Source: CAXBID01 sp963815305 (lineage in GTDB: Bacteria; Bacteroidota; Bacteroidia; Flavobacteriales; Flavobacteriaceae). Taken from it: 64,000 nt of DNA. The position numbers and the translations under genes were made by a program. Under the pieces are notes generated by a model. The model saw only the letters and a program-made list of their open reading frames with translations, had not been told where the DNA came from and did not search any database. Positions within the stretch are counted from its first letter, which is position 1. Each line of letters opens with the position of its first letter. The stretch is from the NCBI GenBank assembly GCA_963815305.1, contig CAWFFW010000002.1, forward strand, positions 124,001 to 188,000, given 5' to 3'. Positions 19,077 through 27,181 of the stretch are shown piece by piece.

Positions 19077-19580
19077 ATGATTCAAACTAGACATTGTGAT
19101 TTTTGTGAGTTTCCTAAAAGGAATTTGGAAAGTGGATTGACATGTGGTTTGACTGACAAAAAACCAGATTTTAAAGTTTCTTGTTCAAAGATTAAATTCA
19201 ATAGTTCATTCAAAGAATATCTACCTGAATTATTGAATCAAATTGGAAATGTAAAAAAAAGAAAAACGTCCGTCTATTTGAAATTTATTCTATTAAGTTT
19301 AATTGGTTTGACAGTAATCTTTAAGTGTCACTCACTATTAGATAAAATATTTGAAATGGAATTTGGATATTCAAGCTGGATATATTTTAAATATACACTA
19401 TTAGTTTATTTTGTTGGAGCTGGTCTAATATCAATGGCTTTTTGGCCACTCCTTAAATACAGAAACGAATTAAAAGAACTAGAGTCTGATAAAAGAGAAA
19501 TAAATAAAATTCTTAAAAACTATGACCTTAATATTGAGTCATTATTAAAAAATAAAAAACGACACCACAACATTGTATAA
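19077..19580 (+). CDS. Cassette 3: two-TM membrane protein with N-terminal cysteines
   Basis: 167 residues. The N-terminal part has six cysteines or near-metal-site patterns (CDFCEFPKRN, GLTCGL, SCSKIKF), suggesting a small cytosolic zinc or redox motif. Two membrane segments follow (YLKFILLSLIGLTVIFKC and YFKYTLLVYFVGAGLISMAFWPLL) and a charged C-terminal helix. Not recognised; resembles no family I can name. An exact second copy is in cassette 8. Cassette start TTGTGGTG pairs with end CACCACAA. Confidence 0.75.
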   Translation: MIQTRHCDFCEFPKRNLESGLTCGLTDKKPDFKVSCSKIKFNSSFKEYLPELLNQIGNVKKRKTSVYLKFILLSLIGLTVIFKCHSLLDKIFEMEFGYSSWIYFKYTLLVYFVGAGLISMAFWPLLKYRNELKELESDKREINKILKNYDLNIESLLKNKKRHHNIV

Positions 19581-19699
19581 AAATAATGCGTAAGTTTATT
19601 CCTCAATCGTAAGTCCGTGCCGATTTGCTGGCGTCCGATTTTCCTTCGGAAAATCAGCCTCTCTCAAATCCGCACTATTCTTATACGTAACCGTTGTGC
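19565..19699 (+). repeat. attC-like site 3
   Basis: 135 bp from CCACAAC to GTTGTGC. Second internal type: ATTGTATAAAAATAATGCG on the left, CTTATACGTAACC on the right, central hairpin CGATTTTCC-TTC-GGAAAATC. The interior is the same as site 8. The stop codon of the cassette 3 gene lies inside it. Confidence 0.85.
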
Positions 19700-19705
19700 G
19701 CAAGC

Positions 19706-20161
19706 ATGAAAAACTCACTCGAATTGATAAAAAGAGCTATAATAATAACCTTAATTTTGAACTCAATAATTCTGATTGGTGTTCCAGCTGGACACGGATA
19801 CGGAATTATGGCAATGTTCGAATTTATAAGTATTCCTTCGCTTTTAAAAAATGGAATTGATTTCCAAAAAGAATATCCTTTTGAAAGTAGTTTGATAATA
19901 ACAGCTTTGGTTTCTTTGATTGGCAAAATAATATTAATTGTTTGCCTATTTTCAAAGAGAATATTGGAAAAAAAACTCTGGATTTATATCGGATTATTAT
20001 TGATGATAATTGCGTTTTTAATAGTTGTTTATGGAGCTTGGGGTTATGATACATTCTTATTTGCTATTACATTAGGTTCTGGAATACCATTTTTAATGTA
20101 TTTTGGTAGAGTAATATATTTAATGAATAAGAGCAAAAGTTTAGTAAAACAAGTAAACTAA
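19706..20161 (+). CDS. Cassette 4, gene 1: four-TM membrane protein
   Basis: 151 residues from the ATG at 19706, only 12 bp after the cassette start. Hydrophobic segments are seen at about residues 8-28 (AIIITLILNSIILIGVPAG), 50-72 (SSLIITALVSLIGKIILIVCLF), 80-100 and 108-135, so this is an integral membrane protein. Family not recognised. It is followed 7 bp later by a UPF0158 gene in the same cassette. The duplicate copy in cassette 16 has lost its start through an IS insertion. Confidence 0.75.
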   Translation: MKNSLELIKRAIIITLILNSIILIGVPAGHGYGIMAMFEFISIPSLLKNGIDFQKEYPFESSLIITALVSLIGKIILIVCLFSKRILEKKLWIYIGLLLMIIAFLIVVYGAWGYDTFLFAITLGSGIPFLMYFGRVIYLMNKSKSLVKQVN

Positions 20162-20168
20162 AACGGAA

Positions 20169-20609
20169 TTGGAGAAAGCAATAATTAAGAAAATAGCGCA
20201 AGAATTGGATAGCGGATTTAACTGCTATTACAATTCCAAAACTGATGAAATTATTGCAATTCCAAACTTCTCGCAATTTTCCGATGACGAAGACTTTAAA
20301 GAGGCTTTTAGTGACAGTTTAGAAAAAGTGAAAAAGCATAAAACGGATTTTATAAAAATTGAGACTTTAGAAAGTTTTGAGTCGTTCAAAATTATGGAAC
20401 TTTTTGTTGAGCAGATGTCTGACCAAAATCTAAAGGCGGAATTGGAAAACGTATTAGCAAATAAAAAGCCATTTCAGAATTTCAAGCATAAAGTTGACCA
20501 TTCTGATTTTAGACAAAACTGGTTTGAATTTAAACAAAAAGAGCTCGAAAAAAGAGTAGAAAACGAATTAGAGCGTGGAAAGCCTGCGCACAACACCGTG
20601 TATAATTAA
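20169..20609 (+). CDS. Cassette 4, gene 2: UPF0158 family protein
   Basis: 146 residues starting at TTG. The pattern IAQELDSGFNCYYNSKTDEIIAIPN near the N-terminus and the acidic FSDDEDFKEAF stretch fit UPF0158, a small soluble family of unknown function found often in mobile contexts. The C-terminal residues KPAHNTVYN and the stop are encoded by the attC site itself, so the cassette end supplies the protein tail. Identical copy at 33650-34090. Confidence 0.75.
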   Translation: MEKAIIKKIAQELDSGFNCYYNSKTDEIIAIPNFSQFSDDEDFKEAFSDSLEKVKKHKTDFIKIETLESFESFKIMELFVEQMSDQNLKAELENVLANKKPFQNFKHKVDHSDFRQNWFEFKQKELEKRVENELERGKPAHNTVYN

Positions 20610-20720
20610 TTGCTGGGTCACTGCCGACTTACGAACATTCCTGCGGAATATTCTATCTGTGATTTATTTGCTAAATTAGTTGCTTAACCACGCAACTAAC
20701 CATACACAATCACGTTAGCT
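20588..20720 (+). repeat. attC-like site 4
   Basis: 133 bp from GCACAAC to GTTAGCT. Main type: ACACCGTGTATAATTAATTG on the left, ACCATACACAATCACG on the right, inner inverted repeat TTAGTTGC/GCAACTAA, central hairpin CATTCC-TGC-GGAATA. Cassette 4 start TTGTGCGC pairs with its end GCGCACAA. Confidence 0.88.
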
Positions 20721-20749
20721 TTAATTACCAAAAAAACCTGCTAAATTGA

Positions 20750-21376
20750 ATGAAATTATTAGAATTTGAAAATAGTTTGCGTGAGAAATTAAAGAGTTAT
20801 GAAAAACCAAGACCTTTAATTTGTGAAGGAAATCCTTTAGAATGTGAAATATTTATTGTCGGAATAAATTCAGCTACAGAAATGCAAAATGACTTTTGGA
20901 GTTTTTGGTCAGAAAAGAACGGATTTAATAAACCTGAATGGCTTGAAAGTTATATTCTTGAACGAAAATTGAAACCTCTAAAGCCAAATAAAACAAGACG
21001 AAACAAATTCAGCAATACAAGACAAAGAATTGAATGGATTGTCGAATCTATAAAACCTTTCAAAACTTTAGAAACCAATTTATTTGTAAAAGCTACGCCA
21101 ACAGCAAATGAATTAATGTCTGAAGATAGAGAAAGTTCAGTTTTTGAATTTTTATTAGAAACTATAAAACCGAAAATAATTTTTATTCACGGAAATGAAG
21201 TAATTGAATATTTTGAAAAGTTATATAATTTAAAAATCACGAAAGACAAAGTTACTAATTATGAGATTTTAGGAACTAAAATGAACATTTTAGCGATGAA
21301 TCATCTTTCAAGAGGTTGGTCGAAACAAAAATCTTTAGAATTAGGAAAGTTATTAAAGTATGAAATAAAAAACTAA
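20750..21376 (+). CDS. Cassette 5: possible uracil-DNA-glycosylase-fold protein
   Basis: 208 residues, soluble. Three stretches recall the uracil-DNA glycosylase superfamily: IFIVGINSATEM near residue 34 (motif A position), KIIFIHGNEVIEYF near 140, and MNHLSRGWS near 183 (motif B position). The usual catalytic residues are not clearly conserved, so activity is doubtful. Alternative: unrelated Rossmann-like protein. Single gene of cassette 5; its stop codon touches the attC core AGCTAAC. Confidence 0.65.
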   Translation: MKLLEFENSLREKLKSYEKPRPLICEGNPLECEIFIVGINSATEMQNDFWSFWSEKNGFNKPEWLESYILERKLKPLKPNKTRRNKFSNTRQRIEWIVESIKPFKTLETNLFVKATPTANELMSEDRESSVFEFLLETIKPKIIFIHGNEVIEYFEKLYNLKITKDKVTNYEILGTKMNILAMNHLSRGWSKQKSLELGKLLKYEIKN

Positions 21377-21509
21377 AGCTAACACCGTATAAAATTAATG
21401 GCTAGTTTTAGCCTACTTGGAAAATTCCTGCGGAATTTTCTCTGGCAAGTATCTGTTTACTAAATTAGCTGCTTAAACACGCCACTAATCTTATACATCA
21501 ACGTTGGCA
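21377..21509 (+). repeat. attC-like site 5
   Basis: 133 bp from AGCTAAC to GTTGGCA, main type (ACCGTATAAAATTAATGG... TTATACATCAACG). Cassette 5 start TTAGCTTT pairs with end AAAGCTAA. Confidence 0.87.
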
Positions 21510-21533
21510 GTAATTTAAGCAAAATACTTTCAT

Positions 21534-22709
21534 ATGAAATTAATCAATAAAATAATACTCTCCTCTGTTCTATTCTTTTTGATAAGCTGTCAAAACAAAG
21601 AGTACGGTCTTAATCATTTTTCCTCTTCAATTGACACTTTAATAATTAAGACTAAAAAGCAAAAAGGTGATGGATTATTTCAGTTAGGAGCAGCAGTAGG
21701 ATTAAAGTTCAATGACACATCAGAAAAATTACCATATTCATTAAAGTATCCAGAAAACCTTGACGACACCAAGGTTTTACAATTAAAAACAGACTTCAAA
21801 GAAAAAAAAGACTTTTTCGTTGACATTCTAAATGGATATAAAAATGGACAAAAAGTTTTCGTCGTTGATGAAAACAATAACAAAGATTTTAACGATGATA
21901 CTATACGACCTTATGAAAAAATCTTATGGAACTCATCGGACAAACTTGTTAAGTGCGTTTTTCAAATTTCTGATGGTAAAAAAATCTCACAGGACTCATC
22001 TTGGTTAAGAATTGGCATATCAAACAACAATCAAATAATTGGGAGAAGTGAACATTTAATTGGAGAATTCAGTATTGGCAATGAAAATTATGAAGTTGGA
22101 ATTATTGAACTTAGAAATGCAGTAAGTTTCACATATGGTTTTGACTCTGAAATAGCTTTATTATCAAACAAGGGAAAGAAAAAAGATTCAATATCTAATC
22201 GTGATTTACTAAAATTAGGGGAACTTCTAAATTTAAATGAAAATTTTTATCGGTTTGAAAGTATTTCAAATAAAGGGGAGTTTATAACTCTTGTAAAAGT
22301 GAAAAATTTTGAAAATAAAATTGGTACCCAAATAGGAATGATTGCGCCCTCTTTTAGTATTGTTTCAACTAAAGGTGACACCATTAATAGCTCAAATTTA
22401 CACAATAAAGTTACCGTGATAGCTAATTCTTGCGGATGTGGTGGCGATATAGAATCAACTCAAGCTTTTTATGACATAAAGAATAATTTTAAAAACTTGA
22501 ATGTTCTTCATATCGATTCAAAAATTGACACAAAGTTAAACGGATTGCACTTCGATATGGAAAACGAATTCAATAAAGATTTCTATAATAATTATAGAAT
22601 GCAATATTGCTCAAGAATTTGCTACATTATTGGAAAAGATGAAAGAATAATTGATAAGTTTAATATAACTGACTGGGAAACTATTTTACCTAAAATAATA
22701 GAAAAATAA
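21534..22709 (+). CDS. Cassette 6: lipoprotein with thioredoxin-like C-terminal part
   Basis: 391 residues. Signal peptide with lipobox FLISC (Cys19) implies a lipoprotein facing the periplasm or cell surface. The middle part is not recognised. From about residue 270 the sequence GMIAPSFSIVSTKGDTINSSNLHNKV is the start of an AhpC/TlpA-type thioredoxin fold, followed by VTVIANSCGCGGDIEST. A CGCG sequence replaces the usual CxxC context, so redox activity is possible but not certain. Single gene of cassette 6. Confidence 0.72.
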   Translation: MKLINKIILSSVLFFLISCQNKEYGLNHFSSSIDTLIIKTKKQKGDGLFQLGAAVGLKFNDTSEKLPYSLKYPENLDDTKVLQLKTDFKEKKDFFVDILNGYKNGQKVFVVDENNNKDFNDDTIRPYEKILWNSSDKLVKCVFQISDGKKISQDSSWLRIGISNNNQIIGRSEHLIGEFSIGNENYEVGIIELRNAVSFTYGFDSEIALLSNKGKKKDSISNRDLLKLGELLNLNENFYRFESISNKGEFITLVKVKNFENKIGTQIGMIAPSFSIVSTKGDTINSSNLHNKVTVIANSCGCGGDIESTQAFYDIKNNFKNLNVLHIDSKIDTKLNGLHFDMENEFNKDFYNNYRMQYCSRICYIIGKDERIIDKFNITDWETILPKIIEK

Positions 22710-22716
22710 AAACTAC

Positions 22717-22846
22717 TGCCAACAATGGCTATAAGTAATTGCTTGTTCTCGCCTACTTTGGAAATTCCTGCGGAATTTCCAACTTGGTGTGTACTTGCAG
22801 AATTAAGTGCAAACTCACGCAACTACTCATAGCCGAGACGTTGCCA
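22717..22846 (+). repeat. attC-like site 6
   Basis: 130 bp from TGCCAAC to GTTGCCA. Variant arms AATGGCTATAAGTAATTGC and CTACTCATAGCCGAGACG pair (GGCTAT/ATAGCC). Central hairpin GGAAATTCC-TGC-GGAATTTCC. Cassette 6 start TTGGCAGT pairs with end CTGCCAA. Confidence 0.85.
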
Positions 22847-22871
22847 ACAAGCTAAAAAATCTGAATAAAAG

Positions 22872-23351
22872 ATGAAAATTGAATATAAAGAAGAACAAAA
22901 ATTCACTCAATGGTGGCTTTGGATTGGACTAATTGGGTTCGGAATTTATGAAATTTATAATTTATACCAACATTTTATAATTGGAGAAAAGAAAATTTCT
23001 GATTTAAGCCAAATTATTTTTTCAATAGTTATTTTCGGTGTCATTATCTTATTTTGGAGAATCCGATTAAATACTAAAATTGACCAAAATGAAATCCGAA
23101 TGAAATTCTTCCCGTTTGTAAAAAAGCAAATACGTTGGAAAGATATAAAAAGTGCTGAAATTGTGAATTATGGATTTGTCGGAGGTTGGGGAATCCGACT
23201 TTGGACAAAATACGGAACTGTTTATAATACAAACGGAAATAAAGGTTTAGCGATTGAACTACTGAATGGAAAAAAATTTCTAATCGGAACTCAAAATGAT
23301 ACTGAATTGAATAAAATAGTAGAAAAAGCCTGTGGGCAACACCGTGTATAA
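22872..23351 (+). CDS. Cassette 7: two-TM protein with PH-like domain
   Basis: 159 residues. Two membrane helices at about 14-35 (WWLWIGLIGFGIYEIYNLY) and 45-65 (IIFSIVIFGVIILFW), then a soluble part with repeated strands: LNTKIDQNEIRMKF, IRWKDIKSAEIV, GWGIRLW, ELLNGKKFLIGTQ. This is the pattern of small bacterial PH-like membrane proteins of unknown function. The last residues CGQHRV are encoded by the attC site. Single gene of cassette 7. Confidence 0.72.
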   Translation: MKIEYKEEQKFTQWWLWIGLIGFGIYEIYNLYQHFIIGEKKISDLSQIIFSIVIFGVIILFWRIRLNTKIDQNEIRMKFFPFVKKQIRWKDIKSAEIVNYGFVGGWGIRLWTKYGTVYNTNGNKGLAIELLNGKKFLIGTQNDTELNKIVEKACGQHRV

Positions 23352-23468
23352 TTAATTGCTTTGGTCATTGCTTATTTGGAAAATTCCTTCGGAATTTTCT
23401 CGGGTTCGTATTTGTTTACTAAATTAGTTGCTTAAACACGCAACTAACCATACACAATCACGTTGTGG
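23334..23468 (+). repeat. attC-like site 7
   Basis: 135 bp from GGGCAAC to GTTGTGG, main type. Central hairpin has nine-base arms GAAAATTCC and GGAATTTTC around TTC. Cassette 7 ends pair less well (GTTGCCAACA against GTTGCCCACA). Confidence 0.87.
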
Positions 23469-23494
23469 TGCATTTCCCAGCAACCTAAAAATAA

Positions 23495-23998
23495 ATGATT
23501 CAAACTAGACATTGTGATTTTTGTGAGTTTCCTAAAAGGAATTTGGAAAGTGGATTGACATGTGGTTTGACTGACAAAAAACCAGATTTTAAAGTTTCTT
23601 GTTCAAAGATTAAATTCAATAGTTCATTCAAAGAATATCTACCTGAATTATTGAATCAAATTGGAAATGTAAAAAAAAGAAAAACGTCCGTCTATTTGAA
23701 ATTTATTCTATTAAGTTTAATTGGTTTGACAGTAATCTTTAAGTGTCACTCACTATTAGATAAAATATTTGAAATGGAATTTGGATATTCAAGCTGGATA
23801 TATTTTAAATATACACTATTAGTTTATTTTGTTGGAGCTGGTCTAATATCAATGGCTTTTTGGCCACTCCTTAAATACAGAAACGAATTAAAAGAACTAG
23901 AGTCTGATAAAAGAGAAATAAATAAAATTCTTAAAAACTATGACCTTAATATTGAGTCATTATTAAAAAATAAAAAACGACACCACAACATTGTATAA
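23495..23998 (+). CDS. Cassette 8: duplicate of the cassette 3 membrane protein
   Basis: Same 167-residue protein as at 19077-19580, with no difference seen in the protein and none noticed in the 649 bp cassette (23463-24111 against 19045-19693). The shift between copies is 4418 bp. It has the same N-terminal cysteine cluster and two membrane helices. An identical cassette at a separate position in one array points to recent re-insertion or duplication of the cassette. Confidence 0.78.
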   Translation: MIQTRHCDFCEFPKRNLESGLTCGLTDKKPDFKVSCSKIKFNSSFKEYLPELLNQIGNVKKRKTSVYLKFILLSLIGLTVIFKCHSLLDKIFEMEFGYSSWIYFKYTLLVYFVGAGLISMAFWPLLKYRNELKELESDKREINKILKNYDLNIESLLKNKKRHHNIV

Positions 23999-24117
23999 AA
24001 ATAATGCGTAAGTTTATTCCTCAATCGTAAGTCCGTGCCGATTTGCTGGCGTCCGATTTTCCTTCGGAAAATCAGCCTCTCTCAAATCCGCACTATTCTT
24101 ATACGTAACCGTTAGCT
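23983..24117 (+). repeat. attC-like site 8
   Basis: 135 bp from CCACAAC to GTTAGCT. Same interior as site 3; differs only after the G^TT crossover, as expected for the start of the next cassette. Confidence 0.85.
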
Positions 24118-24131
24118 GTAATTTTGAAACG

Positions 24132-25202
24132 ATGCCTAAGAATGAATCCATAAATATTAATATAAAAACTACAAAAGAGTTTTTAGAATCTAGTGAAACT
24201 ACAATTGAAATAGTAAAAGAAAATGCAAAATTTTTACTTTCTATCTTTCAAAAAAAATATTTAGATTTATTTCCAATTGAAATTTTATCAAATGATATAA
24301 AGATAATTGAAAATGCGGTAAAAATACTTCAGCCAATAAAATCCTTTGATGGATTTGATAGACATATTAGCGAATACAATAAAGCTAATATGAGTGCACA
24401 TTTATTTACAGCTCAAGTTGCATATTATTTATCAGAGAAAGGATATGAAGTGTCACTAGAACCTGAAATGCCTGAAAAAACTGGGCCTCATCCAGACTTA
24501 AAACTAAAAAAAGGAGAAACAATCATTTACGCAGAATGTAAGACGAGTAATATTACTAATTTTTATGGTGAGAGTTTGAAAAAACAAATTGCAGATTTTG
24601 TTTATGAAAATATACAAACTTGTGATCAAATTGATCTTTTCTTTCAAAATGCAATAGGAATTAACGATTTAAAAAAAATCATAGAAGACAAAAATTTGGT
24701 TAGTTCCATTTTAGGATTGTATAAGCCACAGAATGAAGGCAAAGAATTTAGAATTAAAGTTAACGATGATTTAGAAATAAATATAATTCAAAAACCTACA
24801 ATTATTGGAGCAGAAGATGATTTTATGGAAGTTACAGTCTCTGGTTTTATGGAAGACATTACAAGTAACACAAGGTCAATAGGATTAACTTTTATGAGAG
24901 GTGGTCGATCAATTGGTGTTTACGAAGTAGTTGATTATAACAATAAACTAAAAGATAAAATGGAAAAAAGTTCTAAGCAAATGGTTCCAAAATTTCCTAA
25001 TGTAGTCTTTTTACGAGATTCAGATATTGTAGGCGATCCTGAGAAACACAAAGAATTTATAAATACATACTGGTTTACACCTGAATTAAAAAGTTGCAGT
25101 GGAATTGCATTTTTTGGTGTTTACCAAGCTGTTTCAAGTGACCAAAATGAAAGAATAAGTTATTACAAAAACTCTGATGCTGAAATAGCATTCGAGATAT
25201 AA
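24132..25202 (+). CDS. Cassette 9: PD-(D/E)XK nuclease-like protein
   Basis: 356 residues, soluble. The segment HPDLKLKKGETIIYAECKTS (about residues 117-137) has the D-x(n)-E-x-K arrangement of PD-(D/E)XK nucleases, preceded by a helix (FTAQVAYYLSEKGYEVSLEPE) typical of the fold. The rest, including a region with ITSNTRSIGLTFMRGGRSIGVYEV, is not recognised. A stand-alone nuclease-like protein in a cassette could be a defence gene, but no partner is present. Cassette start TTAGCTGT pairs with end ACAGCTAA. Confidence 0.7.
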   Translation: MPKNESININIKTTKEFLESSETTIEIVKENAKFLLSIFQKKYLDLFPIEILSNDIKIIENAVKILQPIKSFDGFDRHISEYNKANMSAHLFTAQVAYYLSEKGYEVSLEPEMPEKTGPHPDLKLKKGETIIYAECKTSNITNFYGESLKKQIADFVYENIQTCDQIDLFFQNAIGINDLKKIIEDKNLVSSILGLYKPQNEGKEFRIKVNDDLEINIIQKPTIIGAEDDFMEVTVSGFMEDITSNTRSIGLTFMRGGRSIGVYEVVDYNNKLKDKMEKSSKQMVPKFPNVVFLRDSDIVGDPEKHKEFINTYWFTPELKSCSGIAFFGVYQAVSSDQNERISYYKNSDAEIAFEI

Positions 25203-25207
25203 ACTAC

Positions 25208-25340
25208 AGCTAACAACGTGTATAATCAATTGCTTGATTATTGCCTACTTGGAAATTCCTTCGGAATTTCCTCTGGTTCGTTTTTGTTTATTAACTTAGT
25301 CCTAGCCAACGCAACTGAACCATACACGAAGCCGTTGTAA
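25208..25340 (+). repeat. attC-like site 9
   Basis: 133 bp from AGCTAAC to GTTGTAA. Main type (AACGTGTATAATCAATTGC ... CCATACACGAAGCCG), hairpin GGAAATTCC-TTC-GGAATTTCC. Confidence 0.87.
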
Positions 25341-25367
25341 AACATTTAAGAAAAATCGAAAACTGAA

Positions 25368-25820
25368 TTGAAAAAAGGAACTTTAATAATAATTTCGTTT
25401 GTATTAATTATACTTTCCTTTTGGCTCGGAATGAAAGTTGAGCGTGAATTAGCAAGTTGGGACGAAATCGGAAAACCAGTATTTGAAAAGGAACAGATTT
25501 ACTTTCCGAATAAAAAAACCTCTCTTTATCTGAAAAGCAAAAATTGGGGATTGACTGCTGACCATAAAATTTCTGTTATTTCGACAAAGTCAGACCTTGA
25601 ATTTCAACCTGACTCAATATCTGAATATATTTTTCACGGCTTTGGTGGAATAATATACAAAGTGGAAAATAATACTCTGAAAATCTACTCGCATCAAAAA
25701 CCGAAAATTCCATCGAAATTTGAATCAGAAATAAACGTGGAATTAATAGAAGTTAAGAATAATTCGGAATGGAATAAGATGAAAGAACAGATGAACAACA
25801 ATTATCAAGAATTTAAATAA
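25368..25820 (+). CDS. Cassette 10, gene 1: membrane-anchored hypothetical protein
   Basis: 150 residues from a TTG start. One N-terminal membrane anchor (LIIISFVLIILSFWLGMKV) and a soluble extracytoplasmic part rich in strands and lysines. Family not recognised. Followed 2 bp later by a second small membrane protein in the same cassette, so the two are probably translated together. Confidence 0.68.
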   Translation: MKKGTLIIISFVLIILSFWLGMKVERELASWDEIGKPVFEKEQIYFPNKKTSLYLKSKNWGLTADHKISVISTKSDLEFQPDSISEYIFHGFGGIIYKVENNTLKIYSHQKPKIPSKFESEINVELIEVKNNSEWNKMKEQMNNNYQEFK

Positions 25821-25822
25821 AA

Positions 25823-26107
25823 ATGATTCCAACAGATAGCGAATTTACGACTCTTTATATCGCATATTTATTAATGCTAATGTTTTTGATATTTGGTTTA
25901 TTAAAATCAAAAAATAAAGCATTCTACAAATGGAATTTTCTTTTTTTTGGAATCTATTTAGCAATAATGATTTATGTTTTTTCAGATTCAGAAAATTTCA
26001 GATATGGCAATTCACTTGTAGTCTTGTTTTATGGAGGAATATTTGTGCTTTTACACTTTATTATAATAGGAATTATAAAACTATATAAATCAGTAATGAA
26101 AAAATAA
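25823..26107 (+). CDS. Cassette 10, gene 2: three-TM small membrane protein
   Basis: 94 residues, nearly all hydrophobic: helices at about 10-27 (LYIAYLLMLMFLIFGLL), 35-53 (WNFLFFGIYLAIMIYVF) and 65-87 (LVVLFYGGIFVLLHFIIIGII). Family not recognised. Cassette 10 start TTGTAAAAC pairs with end GTTTTACAA. Confidence 0.65.
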   Translation: MIPTDSEFTTLYIAYLLMLMFLIFGLLKSKNKAFYKWNFLFFGIYLAIMIYVFSDSENFRYGNSLVVLFYGGIFVLLHFIIIGIIKLYKSVMKK

Positions 26108-26114
26108 AAACGTT

Positions 26115-26245
26115 TTACAACACCGTATATAATTTATTGCTAGTTCTAGCCTACTTACGAAAATCCTCGCGGATTTTCTATTCGGTTTTTATTTGCTAAA
26201 TTAGGTGCTTAACCACGCAACAAACCATATACAACAACGTTGTAA
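26115..26245 (+). repeat. attC-like site 10
   Basis: 131 bp from TTACAAC to GTTGTAA. Main type, GTATATAATTTATTGC ... CCATATACAACAACG, hairpin GAAAATCC-TCGC-GGATTTTC. The next cassette starts with the same bases as cassette 10 (TTGTAAAACATTTAA). Confidence 0.87.
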
Positions 26246-26262
26246 AACATTTAAAAACAACA

Positions 26263-26616
26263 ATGTTAAACGAAAACGACCAAGAGTACAAAGACTTATT
26301 AAAAGAAATAGCAACAAGGAAAAAAACTTCCAAAACAGGAAATTGGACTTATCATCCAAAGGAATTAGACAACCTAAAATCATTTGATGAATTACAACAG
26401 ATTTTTGACAAGTTTGGTCTTAATTTTTGCAAACCTGTGAGGTCAAAATGGTCTTATGAAATATCTGACGTAGATTTTGTAGAAAAAGTAAATAATTTGA
26501 ATTTAAATGCAGAAGGTAAGACAGAGTTGGAAAAATGGGTTATAGAACAAGTTAAGCACCAATCTGAACTCATAACTTGTGTTCTGAATGGAGGAACTAT
26601 AATATTTCAAGATTAA
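26263..26616 (+). CDS. Cassette 11, gene 1: small soluble hypothetical protein
   Basis: 117 residues, charged, no membrane segment or signal. Start MLNENDQEYKDLLKEIA, end LITCVLNGGTIIFQD. Family not recognised. It is convergent with, and overlaps by 20 bp, a gene on the opposite strand in the same cassette, which is unusual in the array. Confidence 0.6.
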   Translation: MLNENDQEYKDLLKEIATRKKTSKTGNWTYHPKELDNLKSFDELQQIFDKFGLNFCKPVRSKWSYEISDVDFVEKVNNLNLNAEGKTELEKWVIEQVKHQSELITCVLNGGTIIFQD

Positions 26617-26890
26617 GATAAATAAAGTCTTCTGTTTTTAAGTTGTCGTCTTTAAAATATAGATTGTCGATTTCTTTCTCTGTCGGTAAGTCATCTACTC
26701 TTAAATAGTTTAAAAATTCAATAACATCTTTGGCAGATTTGACTTCAACACAAACGGAATCATCGTTGTCATCACAATATTGTTTTTTGACTAACTTATA
26801 ATCAAGTTTAGATTTTGTTGGAGAAAACCCTTTTTCAACTAAAATAGAAGAAAGACCTTTAGACATTAAACTGAATTGACTTACATTCAT
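26597..26890 (-). CDS. Cassette 11, gene 2: small soluble hypothetical protein (reverse strand)
   Basis: 97 residues if the ATG at 26890 is used. The frame extends upstream to 26980 but that part lies inside attC site 11 and is probably not translated. Regions SKGLSSILVEKGFSPTKSKLDYKLVKKQY and AKDVIEFLNYLRV suggest a small helical protein. Family not recognised. It is the only cassette gene on the minus strand apart from transposases. A weak promoter (TACTTTAG on the minus strand) may precede it, so it could be expressed independently of the array. Confidence 0.5.
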   Translation of the reverse strand: MNVSQFSLMSKGLSSILVEKGFSPTKSKLDYKLVKKQYCDDNDDSVCVEVKSAKDVIEFLNYLRVDDLPTEKEIDNLYFKDDNLKTEDFIYLNLEIL

Positions 26891-26958
26891 AACGAAACTT
26901 TTGACTAAAGTAAAAAATAACAACGGACTGACAATCAAAACGGAAAATAAAAAACGTT

Positions 26959-27088
26959 TTACAACACCGTATAAACGCAATAAGGGAAAAGTTGTTTAGC
27001 CCAAAGATAAAGTAAACAGCAAAATAATTACACAACCGAAAGTAAAAGCGTCTTAAACCCTTACTGCGTTTATACCATAACGTTGTGT
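26959..27088 (+). repeat. attC-like site 11
   Basis: 130 bp from TTACAAC to GTTGTGT. Its own internal type with long arms: GTATAAACGCAATAAGGG pairs with CCCTTACTGCGTTTATAC, with mismatches at only one or two positions. Closes cassette 11 (start TTGTAAAAC, end GTTTTACAA). Confidence 0.85.
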
Positions 27089-27151
27089 GTAAAATTAAAA
27101 CTCACTCTGCTGAAAATCGAATTTCTAAGTAATTAAATCAAAATTTATTGT

Positions 27152-27175
27152 TACTTTTGTATCCAAGTAGATACA
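27152..27175 (+). promoter_or_regulatory. Toxin-antitoxin promoter and palindromic operator (cassette 12)
   Basis: TACTTTTG (27152-27159) matches the TANNTTTG -7 box. Overlapping it, TGTATC and GATACA (27158-27175) form an inverted repeat with a 6 bp gap, a likely operator for the antitoxin encoded downstream. Confidence 0.65.
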
Positions 27176-27181
27176 ATATTT

